Shown piece by piece: positions 1-9,085 of a stretch of 64,000 nt of DNA (position 1 is the first letter of the stretch; each line of letters begins with the position of its first letter). The translations under genes were made by a program, and so were the position numbers. A model generated the notes under the pieces. That model did no database searches and had not been told where the DNA came from. It saw nothing but the letters and a program-made list of their open reading frames with translations. The stretch is from Scandinavium vulneris_A. GTDB taxonomy: Bacteria > Pseudomonadota > Gammaproteobacteria > Enterobacterales > Enterobacteriaceae. The stretch spans positions 186,001-250,000 of the forward strand of contig JBKGRZ010000003.1 in the NCBI GenBank assembly GCA_046518185.1, read 5' to 3'.

Positions 1-341
1 CAGCCCACACACTTGTCGGTGTCGACTCTCACTATCCCATCGCCAGGCCTTTTGTGCATCGCCGTGGTAGGACAGTTTTTGGTACAGATAGGGTCAGCGC
101 AATGGTTACATGAGATGGACAGGGTGTAAGCAAACACCGTGTTTTGCACCCCGCCCTGGCCCGTTGGCATAAAACCGCCCCCTTTCACTTCGTACACCCG
201 ACGAAAGCGCCGCCCGACCTCCAGATTATTTTTATCTTTGCACGCCACCTGACAGGCTTTGCAGCCCGAACAACGTGATGAATCGATAAAAAAGCCCAAC
301 TGTTTGTCGCTGACTGGCGCATATTCCTTAAACTGACTCAT
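1..341 (-). CDS. dmsB: DmsB-like iron-sulfur electron-transfer subunit (partial)
   Basis: The first 113 codons are present; the C-terminal part lies beyond the left edge. The protein opens MSQFKEYAPVSDKQLGFFID and carries ferredoxin-type cysteine clusters (CSGCKACQVAC near residue 23, then CNHCADPICTKNCPT further on), as in the four-[4Fe-4S] electron-transfer subunit of DMSO reductase. In that family it passes electrons from the membrane anchor DmsC to the molybdenum subunit DmsA. The start overlaps the end of dmsA by 14 bases, so the two are probably translationally coupled in a dmsABC operon. The assignment to the DmsB family is firm; the substrate of the complex is not known from sequence. 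Confidence 0.9.
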   Translation of the reverse strand, partial: MSQFKEYAPVSDKQLGFFIDSSRCSGCKACQVACKDKNNLEVGRRFRRVYEVKGGGFMPTGQGGVQNTVFAYTLSISCNHCADPICTKNCPTTAMHKRPGDGIVRVDTDKCVG

Positions 342-2721
342 GCTTTGCTACCTCCACCAGCATGGTTTGATGTGAATTCCCTTTCGCCAGGGCGGTAATA
401 CGCGACGAGCTTAAAACGTTGGCGCATCCGCCATGATCGACCCCCTGACTATCCGGTTGCCACCATGCGCCTGCCTGCATCGCCACCACGCCGGGAATAA
501 TGCGCTGAGTGACTTCCGCTTCCACCAGACTCACTCCCCGCTCGTTATGTATTCGCACCTTATCGCCCTGCTTTATCGCGCGCGACTCGGCATCAAGGGG
601 ATTAATCCACAGTTTTTGCGCTTGCACCTCTTGCAGCCAGGGGTTGGCATACTGCGTGGAGTTCGCCCGGTTTTTGCCTTTCCAGGTTATCAACTGTAAA
701 GGGAAACGCGTGGTCAACGGATCTTCTGGCCCCTCATGGGCCGGAACGTAATGGGATAGCGCCGGGATTTCCGGGTGGTGCATGTCATAGAGCCGTTGAG
801 AGAAGATCTCAATTTTTCCTGATGGGGTTGGAAACGGGTGATTCTGCGGATCGCGAATATTCTCTTCGAACGCAACCCACGGCGCGCTTTTGAAAAGATG
901 TCGACGGGTGATTTGCAGTTCTTCAAAGGTGGGCAGCTTTTCATCCGGCATCGCCAGGCATGTCTGTTGCCAAATATGTTCAATCCACTGTTTCTCATCG
1001 CGTCCCTGGCTAAACTCAGCTTCTACGCCGAGTTTTCTGGCGACCTCGCGCTGCCAGTCGTAATCACTCCGGCGTTCAAACTCCGGCTCAATCAACTTTT
1101 CAGACAGTACCAGGTAATTCGCAGTCCCCCAGGTTTCGCCGATGTTCCAGCGTTCCATAAAACTGGTTTCGGGTAACAGCACATCGGCATATTTCGCGCT
1201 GGGGCTCATATACAAATCGCTCACGACGATAAATTCAATCTTCGATTCATCTTCGAGAACCTTGACTGCTTGATTAACATCGGGATTTTGATTGGCCAGA
1301 TAGTTGCCCGCCAGTGAGAACAAAATACGAATATTGCTTTTGAGTTTTTCGCCTCCCTTCAGGCCATCCTCCGGCGTCACTTTGCTGGCATCATCTGCCG
1401 CCTGGACCCAGTTCATGATGGAGATATTCTCTTTCACCGGATTATCCAGCGTTTCGATGCCGGTGGTGAATTTACGATTGCCGCAGCCGCCGTAGCCCGC
1501 AGCCCAGCCGCCTTTTACGCCAACATTCCCGGTGATCGTTGCCAACAGCGTGGATCCGCGTGCGGTACGCTCGCCGCAGTTATGCCGCTGTGGTCCCCAG
1601 CCCTGAATCAGCGCGGCAGGTTTGGTTGTCGCGTAGTCGCGCGCAAGCTGGCGAATGGTCTGGGCCGGAACATGGGTGATGCTCTCGGCCCATTCCGGCG
1701 TTTTCACCACGCCATCTTTTTGCCCCATCAGATACGCCACCAGCGATTCGTTCGCCGGCACGCCCTCCGGCATCGATGCTTCATCAAAGCCGAGGGTGTA
1801 ACGGGCGATGAAGGCTTTATCGTGCAGCCCTTCGCTGATAATGACGTACATCATCGCGTCCATCATCGCGTTATCAGTGGTCGGCAGTAAGGGGATCCAT
1901 TCATCGGCCAGCGAAGAAGTGGTGTCGGAATAGCGCGGATCGACGACCACAAAACGTGTTCCGTTTTGCTTCATCTGCTGAAAATAATGGTTGGTATGGC
2001 CGAAAATGGTTTCGGTTGGGTTATGCCCCCAAAGAATAACCAAAGGGGTGTCTTTCAGGGTATCCAGCGAGTTACCGCTGGCTGCCACACCGTAGGTATA
2101 AGGCGTGGCGGCAACCGTGTTGCCAAGACTCACCGAGTGATAATAAGAGAGGTAGCCGCCGGTCAGATTTAGCAGGCGCTTCATCATACCGTCGCCGGAA
2201 AACGCCCCGCCACTAGTCGCGGTATTGTTATGCATAAACCGCGATTCCGGGCCGTATTTGGCCGTGATACGCTGAAGATTATCAGCAATCATCGTGGTGG
2301 CTTCATCCCAGGAGATTCGTGCAAACTTCCCTTCCCCACGCTTACCCACGCGTTTCATGGGGTACTTAAGCCGGTCAGGATGGTATACGAATTTCCGATA
2401 CCCGCGCCCCCGTACGCAGGCGCGCATAATAGGCATTTCGGGGTCGAGTTCGTTATCCGGGCGGGTAGAAATTCGAGTGACGACGCCATCGGTCACATGG
2501 GCGCGAATATCGCATTTTCCCCCACAGTCAAAGGTGCTGCAGGTAGCAACCACCTTTTCCCCTGCGTCCGTCGGCAGTGACGCCGTTTTTTCAGCCTCTG
2601 GGGCAGCTCGCAGTTTAAGAGAAACAAAAGGTAGGGTCAGGAGTAATGAGCCTGACTTTAAAACGTTTCGCCGTGAAAGAGATAAACGATGTTCATCTTC
2701 AGATTTATTGTGTTCTTCCAT
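328..2721 (-). CDS. dmsA: DmsA-like molybdopterin oxidoreductase, catalytic subunit
   Basis: Catalytic subunit of a DMSO-reductase-family enzyme (797 aa), expected to be exported by Tat and to face the periplasm with DmsB and DmsC. The N-terminus has a twin-arginine signal (SRRNVLKSG followed by a hydrophobic stretch). An Fe-S binding set follows (CSTFDCGGKC and a later CVRGRG), then molybdopterin-binding domains and a C-terminal dinucleotide-binding domain (DHGGCANVLSS). The segment YHSVSLGN matches the region that supplies the serine ligand to Mo in DmsA/YnfE. I chose ATG at 2721 because GGAG lies 7 bases upstream; an in-frame GTG at 2727 is too close to that site. The first cysteine pair is spaced Cx4C, whereas I recall Cx3C in DmsA/YnfE, so this may be a paralogue with another S- or N-oxide (or selenate-like) substrate. 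Confidence 0.88.
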   Translation of the reverse strand: MEEHNKSEDEHRLSLSRRNVLKSGSLLLTLPFVSLKLRAAPEAEKTASLPTDAGEKVVATCSTFDCGGKCDIRAHVTDGVVTRISTRPDNELDPEMPIMRACVRGRGYRKFVYHPDRLKYPMKRVGKRGEGKFARISWDEATTMIADNLQRITAKYGPESRFMHNNTATSGGAFSGDGMMKRLLNLTGGYLSYYHSVSLGNTVAATPYTYGVAASGNSLDTLKDTPLVILWGHNPTETIFGHTNHYFQQMKQNGTRFVVVDPRYSDTTSSLADEWIPLLPTTDNAMMDAMMYVIISEGLHDKAFIARYTLGFDEASMPEGVPANESLVAYLMGQKDGVVKTPEWAESITHVPAQTIRQLARDYATTKPAALIQGWGPQRHNCGERTARGSTLLATITGNVGVKGGWAAGYGGCGNRKFTTGIETLDNPVKENISIMNWVQAADDASKVTPEDGLKGGEKLKSNIRILFSLAGNYLANQNPDVNQAVKVLEDESKIEFIVVSDLYMSPSAKYADVLLPETSFMERWNIGETWGTANYLVLSEKLIEPEFERRSDYDWQREVARKLGVEAEFSQGRDEKQWIEHIWQQTCLAMPDEKLPTFEELQITRRHLFKSAPWVAFEENIRDPQNHPFPTPSGKIEIFSQRLYDMHHPEIPALSHYVPAHEGPEDPLTTRFPLQLITWKGKNRANSTQYANPWLQEVQAQKLWINPLDAESRAIKQGDKVRIHNERGVSLVEAEVTQRIIPGVVAMQAGAWWQPDSQGVDHGGCANVLSSSRITALAKGNSHQTMLVEVAKHESV

Positions 2722-2750
2722 AATCACTCTCCAGTATTTGGAGAGTGATT
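2722..2750 (-). promoter_or_regulatory. Hairpin covering the dmsA ribosome binding site
   Basis: Perfect inverted repeat: an 11-base arm (AATCACTCTCC on the minus strand), a 7-base loop, and the matching arm GGAGAGTGATT, which ends directly before the ATG. The second arm contains the GGAG Shine-Dalgarno sequence. In the transcript this would hide the ribosome binding site. If transcription starts inside the first arm the fold would be weakened. Confidence 0.6.
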
Positions 2751-2775
2751 TTCATCTACTCACAAAGAGTAACCT

Positions 2776-2789
2776 TTGATAAGGGTCAA
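2776..2789 (-). promoter_or_regulatory. Candidate FNR box upstream of dmsA
   Basis: TTGATAAGGGTCAA differs at one position from the FNR consensus TTGAT-N4-ATCAA. Its centre is about 61 bases upstream of the dmsA ATG. Anaerobic activation by FNR is established for dmsABC operons, so the placement makes sense. A GAAAAT sequence at 2753-2748 (minus strand) could serve as a weak -10 element for an FNR-activated promoter. Confidence 0.6.
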
Positions 2790-2849
2790 CATCCTGCGAG
2801 CCAGGAACAACAATAGGAATAAACGAACAGTGCGAATCACTAAAAGGAA

Positions 2850-3083
2850 TTAATTATCTAATTCGCCCATCGATTGAACCTGATCGCGGTTGATCTGTTC
2901 AGTCTTGCCGGTTTCCGCATTTTTATAGGACACCAGGCCGGTATCGCTATCTACCTCAGGTTTGCCGTCGGTGACGATCGTTTTACCATCGGTGGTTTTC
3001 AGCGCCTGGTTTGAGGAACAACCCGCGACGGTAAACAGAGCTGCGGCGGCGAAAATAGAGGTGATCAGTAGATTGTGACGCAT
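2850..3083 (-). CDS. Small lipoprotein, YgdI/YgdR family (DUF903)
   Basis: A 77-residue protein with a lipoprotein signal peptide: a basic start (MRHN), a hydrophobic stretch and the lipobox VAGC, with the lipidated cysteine at residue 22. The mature part (KTTDGKTIVTDGKPEVDSDTG, then a YKNAETGK segment) matches the YgdI/YgdR small SH3-like lipoproteins of enterobacteria. It is probably anchored in an envelope membrane; its function is not known. A GGGAGAA ribosome binding site lies just upstream of the ATG. It sits alone between dmsA and carB. Confidence 0.85.
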   Translation of the reverse strand: MRHNLLITSIFAAAALFTVAGCSSNQALKTTDGKTIVTDGKPEVDSDTGLVSYKNAETGKTEQINRDQVQSMGELDN

Positions 3084-3204
3084 GGTGTTCTCCCGTGCTC
3101 TTCAGTTAAAGAATCATTATCTGTCTAACGATTTTAGGCTAACTGATTGAACGCAGATGGAAAACCAGAACACTCTGAGAGGGAGAAATGAGGGTATCGG
3201 CTAA

Positions 3205-3262
3205 CGCCCGGCCTACTGTGTGAGGCGTATACGCCCGGCAGGCGCGAGCGCCGCCGGGCATA
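3205..3262. repeat. REP element downstream of carB
   Basis: Two GCCCGGC-type units: GCCCGGCCTAC near 3206, then an imperfect palindrome at 3233-3259 with outer arms GCCCGGC and GCCGGGC. This is the usual form of enterobacterial REP sequences, and it lies just after the carB stop codon. Confidence 0.8.
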
Positions 3263-3273
3263 GAGAGTAACGA

Positions 3274-6200
3274 TTACTTACCGATCTGCGCGTGCATTTC
3301 CTGCACCGAAATTACCTTCTCGGTGGCGTCGGCATTCAGCGCCATGGCTGTCGCGAACCCGCCGTTCAGGGTGGTGTCGTAATGCACTTTGTACTGCAGC
3401 GCGCTGCGACGAATCAGCTTGGAGTCTTCAATCGCCTGACGCCCTTCGGTGGTGTTGATGATGTAAGTGTATTCGCCATTCTTGATACGGTCCTGAATGT
3501 GCGGTCGGCCTTCATGCACCTTGTTCACCAGACGTGGGTTAATGCCCGCTTCGCCCAGCACCACCGCGGTGCCGTGGGTCGCATCCAGCTCGAAGCCCTG
3601 TTTCAGCAGTTTTGCCGCCAGGTCTACTACCCGCTCTTTGTCACCTTCACGCACGGAGAGCAGCGCCCGGCCCTGCTTCTTCATGGTGGAGTTGCTGCCG
3701 AGCTGTGCTTTGGCAAACGCTTCTGCGAAGGTGCGGCCCACGCCCATCACTTCCCCGGTAGAGCGCATTTCTGGCCCTAACAGCGGGTCAACGCCCGGGA
3801 ATTTGTTGAACGGCAGCACCACTTCTTTCACCGAGTAGTACGGCGGGATGATTTCTTCCAGGTGGCCCTGCTGCGCCAGAGTCTGGCCGACCATCACGCG
3901 TGCCGCCACTTTCGCCAGCGGCAGGCCGGTGGCTTTAGAGACGAATGGTACGGTACGCGCGGCGCGTGGGTTGACTTCAATCAGGTACACTTCGTTGTCT
4001 TTCACCGCAAACTGCACGTTCATCAGACCGCGCACCTGCAGCTCGAAGGCCAGCTTCTGCACCTGTTGGCGCATCACGTCCTGAATTTCCTGGCTCAGGG
4101 TATACGCTGGCAGAGAACACGCGGAGTCGCCGGAGTGAACGCCTGCCTGCTCGATGTGTTCCATGATGCCGCCAATCAGCACATTTTCGCCATCACAGAT
4201 GGCATCCACGTCCACTTCAACGGCATCGTCGAGGAAGCGGTCCAGCAGTACTGGCGCATCGTTAGAGACGCTGACCGCCGTCTGGAAGTAGCGACGCAGG
4301 TCGGCTTCGTCATACACGATTTCCATCGCGCGGCCGCCGAGCACGTAGGACGGGCGCACCACCAGCGGGTAGCCAATCTCTTTCGCTTTCTCAACGGCCA
4401 TTTCAATCGCGGTCACGGTGGCGTTGGCAGGCTGTTTCAGCTTCAGACGGTCAACCGCCTGCTGGAAACGCTCACGGTCCTCTGCGCGGTCGATAGCATC
4501 CGGGCTGGTGCCGATAATTGGCACGCCAGCGGCTTCCAGCGCACGCGCCAGCTTCAGCGGAGTCTGGCCGCCGTACTGCACGATAACGCCCTTAGGCTTC
4601 TCGATGCGCACGATTTCCAGCACGTCTTCGAAGGTCACCGGCTCGAAGTACAGACGGTCGGAGGTGTCGTAGTCGGTCGATACGGTTTCCGGGTTACAGT
4701 TAACCATGATGGTTTCGTACCCGTCTTCACGCAGCGCCAGCGAGGCGTGAACGCAGCAGTAGTCGAATTCGATACCCTGGCCGATACGGTTCGGGCCGCC
4801 GCCGAGAACCATGATTTTATCGCGGTCTACGGACGGGTTGGCTTCACACTCATCTTCATAAGTGGAGTACATATAAGCGGTATCGGTAGAGAACTCCGCC
4901 GCGCAGGTGTCCACCCGCTTGTAGACCGGGTGCAGGTTGTACTGTTCACGCAGTTTGCGGATTTCGGACTCGCGCACGCCAGCCAGTTTTGCCAGACGCG
5001 CATCGGCGAAGCCTTTACGTTTCAGGGTGCGCAGGAAGTCCGCATCCAGGCCGGTGATCCCAACCTCAGCCACTTGCTCTTCGAGGCGAACCAGCTCTTC
5101 AATCTGCACCAGGAACCAGCGGTCGATATTGGTCAGGTTGAACACGCCGTCGACGGACAGACCCGCACGGAAAGCGTCAGCGATGTACCAGATACGCTCT
5201 GCGCCTGCGTCTTTCAGTTCACGGCGAATTTTGGTCAGCGCTTCCGGATCGTCGAGACTGACTTTCGGGTCGAAACCGGTGGCCCCCACTTCCAGGCCGC
5301 GCAGCGCTTTCTGCATTGATTCTTGCTGCGTGCGACCAATCGCCATCACTTCACCCACGGATTTCATCTGGGTGGTCAGGCGGTCGTTGGCACCAACAAA
5401 CTTCTCGAAGTTGAAGCGAGGAATTTTGGTAACAACGTAGTCGATAGACGGTTCAAACGAGGCCGGAGTGCGCCCGCCGGTGATGTCGTTCATCAGTTCG
5501 TCGAGGGTGTAACCCACTGCCAGTTTCGCTGCCACTTTGGCAATCGGGAAACCGGTGGCTTTCGATGCCAGCGCCGAAGAACGCGACACACGTGGGTTCA
5601 TCTCGATAACAATCAGACGACCGTTTTTCGGGTTAACGGAGAACTGGACGTTAGAGCCGCCGGTTTCCACGCCGATTTCACGCAGCACCGCCATCGAGGC
5701 GTTACGCATGATTTGGTATTCTTTGTCGGTCAGGGTCTGCGCCGGGGCGACGGTGATAGAGTCCCCGGTATGGATGCCCATCGCATCGAAGTTTTCGATA
5801 GAGCAGACGATGATGCAGTTGTCGTTTTTATCACGCACCACTTCCATCTCGTACTCTTTCCAGCCGATCAGCGATTCATCAATCAGCAGCTCGTTGGTGG
5901 GAGAGAGATCCAGGCCGCGGGCACAGATTTCTTCGAACTCTTCGCGGTTGTAAGCGATCCCGCCGCCGGTGCCGCCCATGGTGAAGGACGGACGGATGAT
6001 GCACGGATAACCGACGTCAGCGGCAACCGCCAGCGCTTCTTCCATATTGTGCGCGATACCGGAACGCGCGGTATCGAGGCCAATTTTCTTCATCGCCACG
6101 TCGAAACGACGACGGTCTTCGGCTTTATCGATGGCGTCGGCGGTAGCGCCAATCATGGTCACACCGAATTCGGCCAGCACGCCCTGACGTTCCAGCTCCA

Positions 6201-6498
6201 GCGCGCAGTTCAGCGCCGTCTGGCCGCCCATGGTCGGCAGAACCGCATCCGGGCGCTCTTTTTCAATGATTTTACGTACCACTTCCCAGTGAATCGGCTC
6301 GATGTAGGTCGCATCGGCCATTTCCGGGTCGGTCATGATGGTTGCCGGGTTGGAGTTCACCAGAATGACACGGTAGCCCTCTTCACGCAGCGCTTTACAC
6401 GCCTGGGCACCGGAGTAGTCAAACTCACAGGCCTGACCGATAACAATCGGGCCAGCGCCAAGGATCAGGATGCTTTTTATGTCTGTACGTTTTGGCAT
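3274..6498 (-). CDS. carB: Carbamoyl-phosphate synthase large subunit
   Basis: Synthesises carbamoyl phosphate from bicarbonate, ATP and ammonia delivered by CarA, feeding both arginine and pyrimidine synthesis in the cytoplasm. At 1074 residues it has the usual length. The two homologous ATP-grasp halves are visible: GAGPIVIGQACEFDYSG starts the first and GGGPNRIGQGIEFDYCC starts the second near residue 560, each followed by its own ATP-grasp domain (IIRPSFTMGGTGGG; VVRPSYVLGGRAMEI). The C-terminal part is the MGS-like allosteric domain that binds UMP and ornithine in the E. coli enzyme. It follows carA by 21 bases in one operon. Confidence 0.98.
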   Translation of the reverse strand: MPKRTDIKSILILGAGPIVIGQACEFDYSGAQACKALREEGYRVILVNSNPATIMTDPEMADATYIEPIHWEVVRKIIEKERPDAVLPTMGGQTALNCALELERQGVLAEFGVTMIGATADAIDKAEDRRRFDVAMKKIGLDTARSGIAHNMEEALAVAADVGYPCIIRPSFTMGGTGGGIAYNREEFEEICARGLDLSPTNELLIDESLIGWKEYEMEVVRDKNDNCIIVCSIENFDAMGIHTGDSITVAPAQTLTDKEYQIMRNASMAVLREIGVETGGSNVQFSVNPKNGRLIVIEMNPRVSRSSALASKATGFPIAKVAAKLAVGYTLDELMNDITGGRTPASFEPSIDYVVTKIPRFNFEKFVGANDRLTTQMKSVGEVMAIGRTQQESMQKALRGLEVGATGFDPKVSLDDPEALTKIRRELKDAGAERIWYIADAFRAGLSVDGVFNLTNIDRWFLVQIEELVRLEEQVAEVGITGLDADFLRTLKRKGFADARLAKLAGVRESEIRKLREQYNLHPVYKRVDTCAAEFSTDTAYMYSTYEDECEANPSVDRDKIMVLGGGPNRIGQGIEFDYCCVHASLALREDGYETIMVNCNPETVSTDYDTSDRLYFEPVTFEDVLEIVRIEKPKGVIVQYGGQTPLKLARALEAAGVPIIGTSPDAIDRAEDRERFQQAVDRLKLKQPANATVTAIEMAVEKAKEIGYPLVVRPSYVLGGRAMEIVYDEADLRRYFQTAVSVSNDAPVLLDRFLDDAVEVDVDAICDGENVLIGGIMEHIEQAGVHSGDSACSLPAYTLSQEIQDVMRQQVQKLAFELQVRGLMNVQFAVKDNEVYLIEVNPRAARTVPFVSKATGLPLAKVAARVMVGQTLAQQGHLEEIIPPYYSVKEVVLPFNKFPGVDPLLGPEMRSTGEVMGVGRTFAEAFAKAQLGSNSTMKKQGRALLSVREGDKERVVDLAAKLLKQGFELDATHGTAVVLGEAGINPRLVNKVHEGRPHIQDRIKNGEYTYIINTTEGRQAIEDSKLIRRSALQYKVHYDTTLNGGFATAMALNADATEKVISVQEMHAQIGK

Positions 6499-6519
6499 GG
6501 TTTTCTCAGCTCCTGATAC

Positions 6520-7680
6520 TTATTTGCTATTAAGAGTGGCGGTAGAACGGTAGTGCTCGATAAGTTCGATGAAGTGATCGAACAACGGCGCGGCATCGTG
6601 CGGGCCAGGGCTTGCTTCCGGGTGTCCCTGGAAGCTGAACGCCGGTTTGTCGGTGCGATGAATGCCCTGCAGGGTGCCGTCGAACAGCGACTTATGCGTT
6701 ACGCGCAGGTTGGCAGGCATTGAGGCTTCATCAACCGCAAAACCGTGGTTCTGCGCGGTGATCATCACCGTATTATTGTCGATATCTTTCACCGGATGGT
6801 TGCCGCCGTGGTGGCCGAACTTCATCTTGATGGTTTTCGCGCCGCTCGCCAGCGCCAGCAGCTGATGGCCAAGGCAGATGCCGAAGACCGGGATATCGGT
6901 TTCGAGGAATTTCTCAATCGCGGTAATCGCGTAATCACACGGCGCCGGGTCACCAGGGCCGTTAGACAGGAAAATACCGTCCGGATTCATCTTCAGCACG
7001 TCTTCGGCTAGGGTTTGCGCCGGGACCACCGTCAGGCGGCAGCCGCGATCCACCAGCATGCGCAGGATATTGCGTTTTGCGCCGTAGTCGTACGCCACCA
7101 CGTGGAACGGCAGCTCTTCTTCTTTTTTCGCTTCTGGCAGTTCACCTGCCAGCGTCCAGCTGCCCTGGGTCCAGCTGTAGCTTTCTGCTGTGGTCACTTC
7201 TTTCGCTAAATCCATGCCGTTCAGGCCCGGGAAGGCTTTGGCTTTTTCCAGCGCCAGCGCCGCATCCAGGTTATCACCGGCGATGATACAGCCGTTCTGA
7301 GCACCTTTCTCACGCAGCAGGCGGGTCAGCTTACGGGTATCGATATCGGCAATCGCCACGATGTTGTGACGTTTCAGGTAGGACGAGAGGTCTTCAGTAT
7401 TACGGTAGTTGCTGGCAATCAGTGGCAGGTCGCGAATGATGAGGCCTTGGGCGTGTACCTGGGAAGATTCTTCGTCAGCGGCATTGGTGCCGACATTACC
7501 GATATGGGGATAAGTGAGAGTGACGATTTGGCGAGAATAGGAAGGATCAGTGAGGATTTCTTGATAACCGGTCATTGAAGTATTGAAAACGACTTCCCCA
7601 ACCGCCGTGCCCGTTGCCCCTATGGCCCGACCGTGAAACTGGGTTCCGTCTTCCAGAACCAAAAGCGCTGACTTAATCAA
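6520..7680 (-). CDS. carA: Carbamoyl-phosphate synthase small subunit (glutaminase)
   Basis: Glutamine amidotransferase subunit (386 aa) that releases ammonia for CarB. The N-terminal CPSase small-chain domain is followed by a class I amidotransferase domain: the nucleophile elbow is FGICLGHQLLALASG, and the His/Glu pair lies in FQGHPEASPGP near the end. Upstream is a conserved regulatory region with two ARG boxes overlapping the promoter, so repression by ArgR is expected, with PurR a likely second regulator. A GGAGG sequence lies 8 bases before the ATG. Confidence 0.98.
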   Translation of the reverse strand: MIKSALLVLEDGTQFHGRAIGATGTAVGEVVFNTSMTGYQEILTDPSYSRQIVTLTYPHIGNVGTNAADEESSQVHAQGLIIRDLPLIASNYRNTEDLSSYLKRHNIVAIADIDTRKLTRLLREKGAQNGCIIAGDNLDAALALEKAKAFPGLNGMDLAKEVTTAESYSWTQGSWTLAGELPEAKKEEELPFHVVAYDYGAKRNILRMLVDRGCRLTVVPAQTLAEDVLKMNPDGIFLSNGPGDPAPCDYAITAIEKFLETDIPVFGICLGHQLLALASGAKTIKMKFGHHGGNHPVKDIDNNTVMITAQNHGFAVDEASMPANLRVTHKSLFDGTLQGIHRTDKPAFSFQGHPEASPGPHDAAPLFDHFIELIEHYRSTATLNSK

Positions 7681-7691
7681 AACATCCTCCA

Positions 7692-7732
7692 GAGAATATT
7701 CACTCAGTTTATCTGCATATTAATTCACTCAA
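7692..7732 (-). promoter_or_regulatory. carAB promoter P2 region with two ARG boxes
   Basis: On the minus strand the sequence contains GTGAATTAATATGCAGAT and AGTGAATATTCTCT, two adjacent matches to the ArgR consensus (TGAAT-N4-ATTCA type). The arrangement and sequence are almost the same as I recall upstream of E. coli carA, where ArgR hexamers cover the downstream promoter. Confidence 0.85.
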
Positions 7733-7901
7733 TATGACGAATCAATGCAAATCTGCTGCCCGCGAAATTCGTGCAAACGGCGGCATTCTGGATATTTACG
7801 CTGAGAAAGTCAACGTAAAGCCGGTATTTTTTATATCATTTTACGCCACTGATGGGTATGGAGCTGTAAAACAGGCAAAAAGATCAGCAAACAAGGTTCC
7901 G

Positions 7902-7917
7902 GGAAACGCTTGCGCAC
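7902..7917 (-). promoter_or_regulatory. Candidate PurR operator of carAB
   Basis: On the minus strand GCGCAAGCGTTTCCCG matches most of the PurR consensus ACGCAAACGTTTNCNT. PurR is known to act from a far-upstream site at E. coli carAB, and this site is about 220 bases upstream of carA. The rest of the 7733-8052 stretch is AT-rich upstream control DNA in which I see no gene. Confidence 0.5.
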
Positions 7918-8052
7918 CAGGATAAATGTGAAAGGCAGTGCAGGGAAGTGAAAAAGTGGACCAGATGGTCAAAATTTACAATTACTCAACAGTAATTGAA
8001 TAGAAGATGTGTGTTTTTACGCATTACAAAGTAAAAAAACAAGATTCGAGAT

Positions 8053-8080
8053 AAAATTAAAGGGCAATAAATTATTGCCC
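8053..8080 (-). terminator. Terminator downstream of dapB
   Basis: GGGCAAT (8062-8068) pairs with ATTGCCC (8074-8080). On the minus strand the hairpin is followed by TTTAATTTTA, a T-rich tail. It lies 56 bases past the dapB stop and separates dapB from carAB. Confidence 0.75.
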
Positions 8081-8135
8081 CCTGCAATCAACACATTACG
8101 ATTGCTACAACCACATCACGATGGGGGTAAAATCG

Positions 8136-8957
8136 TTACAAACTGTTGAGATCAAGCACATCACGCATATCAAAAAGACCGTTACGCTTTTCTTTAAGCC
8201 ACAACGCGGAACGCACTGCGCCATTGGCGAAGGTCATCCGGCTGGAGGCTTTATGCGTAATTTCGACACGTTCACCGATATCGGCGAACATCGCCGTATG
8301 TTCCCCGACGATATCGCCTGCACGTACGGTGGCAAAACCGATGGTGCCCGGCACGCGCTCGCCGGTATAACCTTCCCGGCTGTACACCGCGCACGCGTTC
8401 AAATCTTTGTCCATAGCATGAGCAATCGCTTCACCCATCGCCAGCGCGGTGCCGGAGGGTGCATCTACTTTATGCCGATGATGCGCTTCGATGATTTCGA
8501 TATCGGTGTAATCGCCCATCACTTTCGCTGCCTTTTCCAGCAGCTTCAGCATCACGTTCACGCCGACGCTGAAGTTAGCCGCGAAGACGATAGCGATGCT
8601 GTCAGCCGCGTCACGGATGGCCTGCTTGCCCGCATCGTCAAAACCGGTGGTGCCAATTACCATGCCTTTGCCGTGCGTGCGGCAAAAAGCCAGGTGCGTC
8701 AGCGTGCCTTCCGGGCGAGTGAAATCGATAAAGACGTCAAAATCATCTTTCACCGCATCCAGGCTGCTCTGAACCTTCACGCCCGTGGCGCCAATGCCTG
8801 CCAGCTCTCCGGCATCTGCGCCGAGTAAGGAAGAGCCTTCGCGCTCAAGCGCGGCACCGAGCTTCACGCCCGCCAGCTGCGTTGCCGCCTGAATCAGTTG
8901 CCGTCCCATACGGCCGCCCGCGCCCGCAATCGCGACGCGGATGTCTCCATCATGCAT
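8136..8957 (-). CDS. dapB: 4-hydroxy-tetrahydrodipicolinate reductase
   Basis: NAD(P)H-dependent reductase of the diaminopimelate/lysine pathway (273 aa, the same length as E. coli DapB). The N-terminal nucleotide-binding glycine motif is VAIAGAGGRMGRQL, and the substrate-binding catalytic segment EAHHRHKVDAPSGTA is intact. The C-terminal end FDMRDVLDL is typical. It stands alone, with its own terminator before carA. In E. coli expression responds weakly to lysine; nothing specific is visible here. Confidence 0.98.
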   Translation of the reverse strand: MHDGDIRVAIAGAGGRMGRQLIQAATQLAGVKLGAALEREGSSLLGADAGELAGIGATGVKVQSSLDAVKDDFDVFIDFTRPEGTLTHLAFCRTHGKGMVIGTTGFDDAGKQAIRDAADSIAIVFAANFSVGVNVMLKLLEKAAKVMGDYTDIEIIEAHHRHKVDAPSGTALAMGEAIAHAMDKDLNACAVYSREGYTGERVPGTIGFATVRAGDIVGEHTAMFADIGERVEITHKASSRMTFANGAVRSALWLKEKRNGLFDMRDVLDLNSL

Positions 8958-9085
8958 ATCTATTCTCTTCGTTAATACAATGTAAATCGTTTTCAGAGTA
9001 ACCAGCGCCTGAAAAGGCTGCCACTAAAAACGGCGATAATTAGAATTTAACGTGAAACTGCAGCAAATATCAGTAAAAGGCATGA

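Noticed and set aside
3862..6516. Long plus-strand frames opposite carB (485 and 397 codons)
   Set aside because: Shadow frames of carB with low-complexity His/Arg/Val composition and no recognisable domain.
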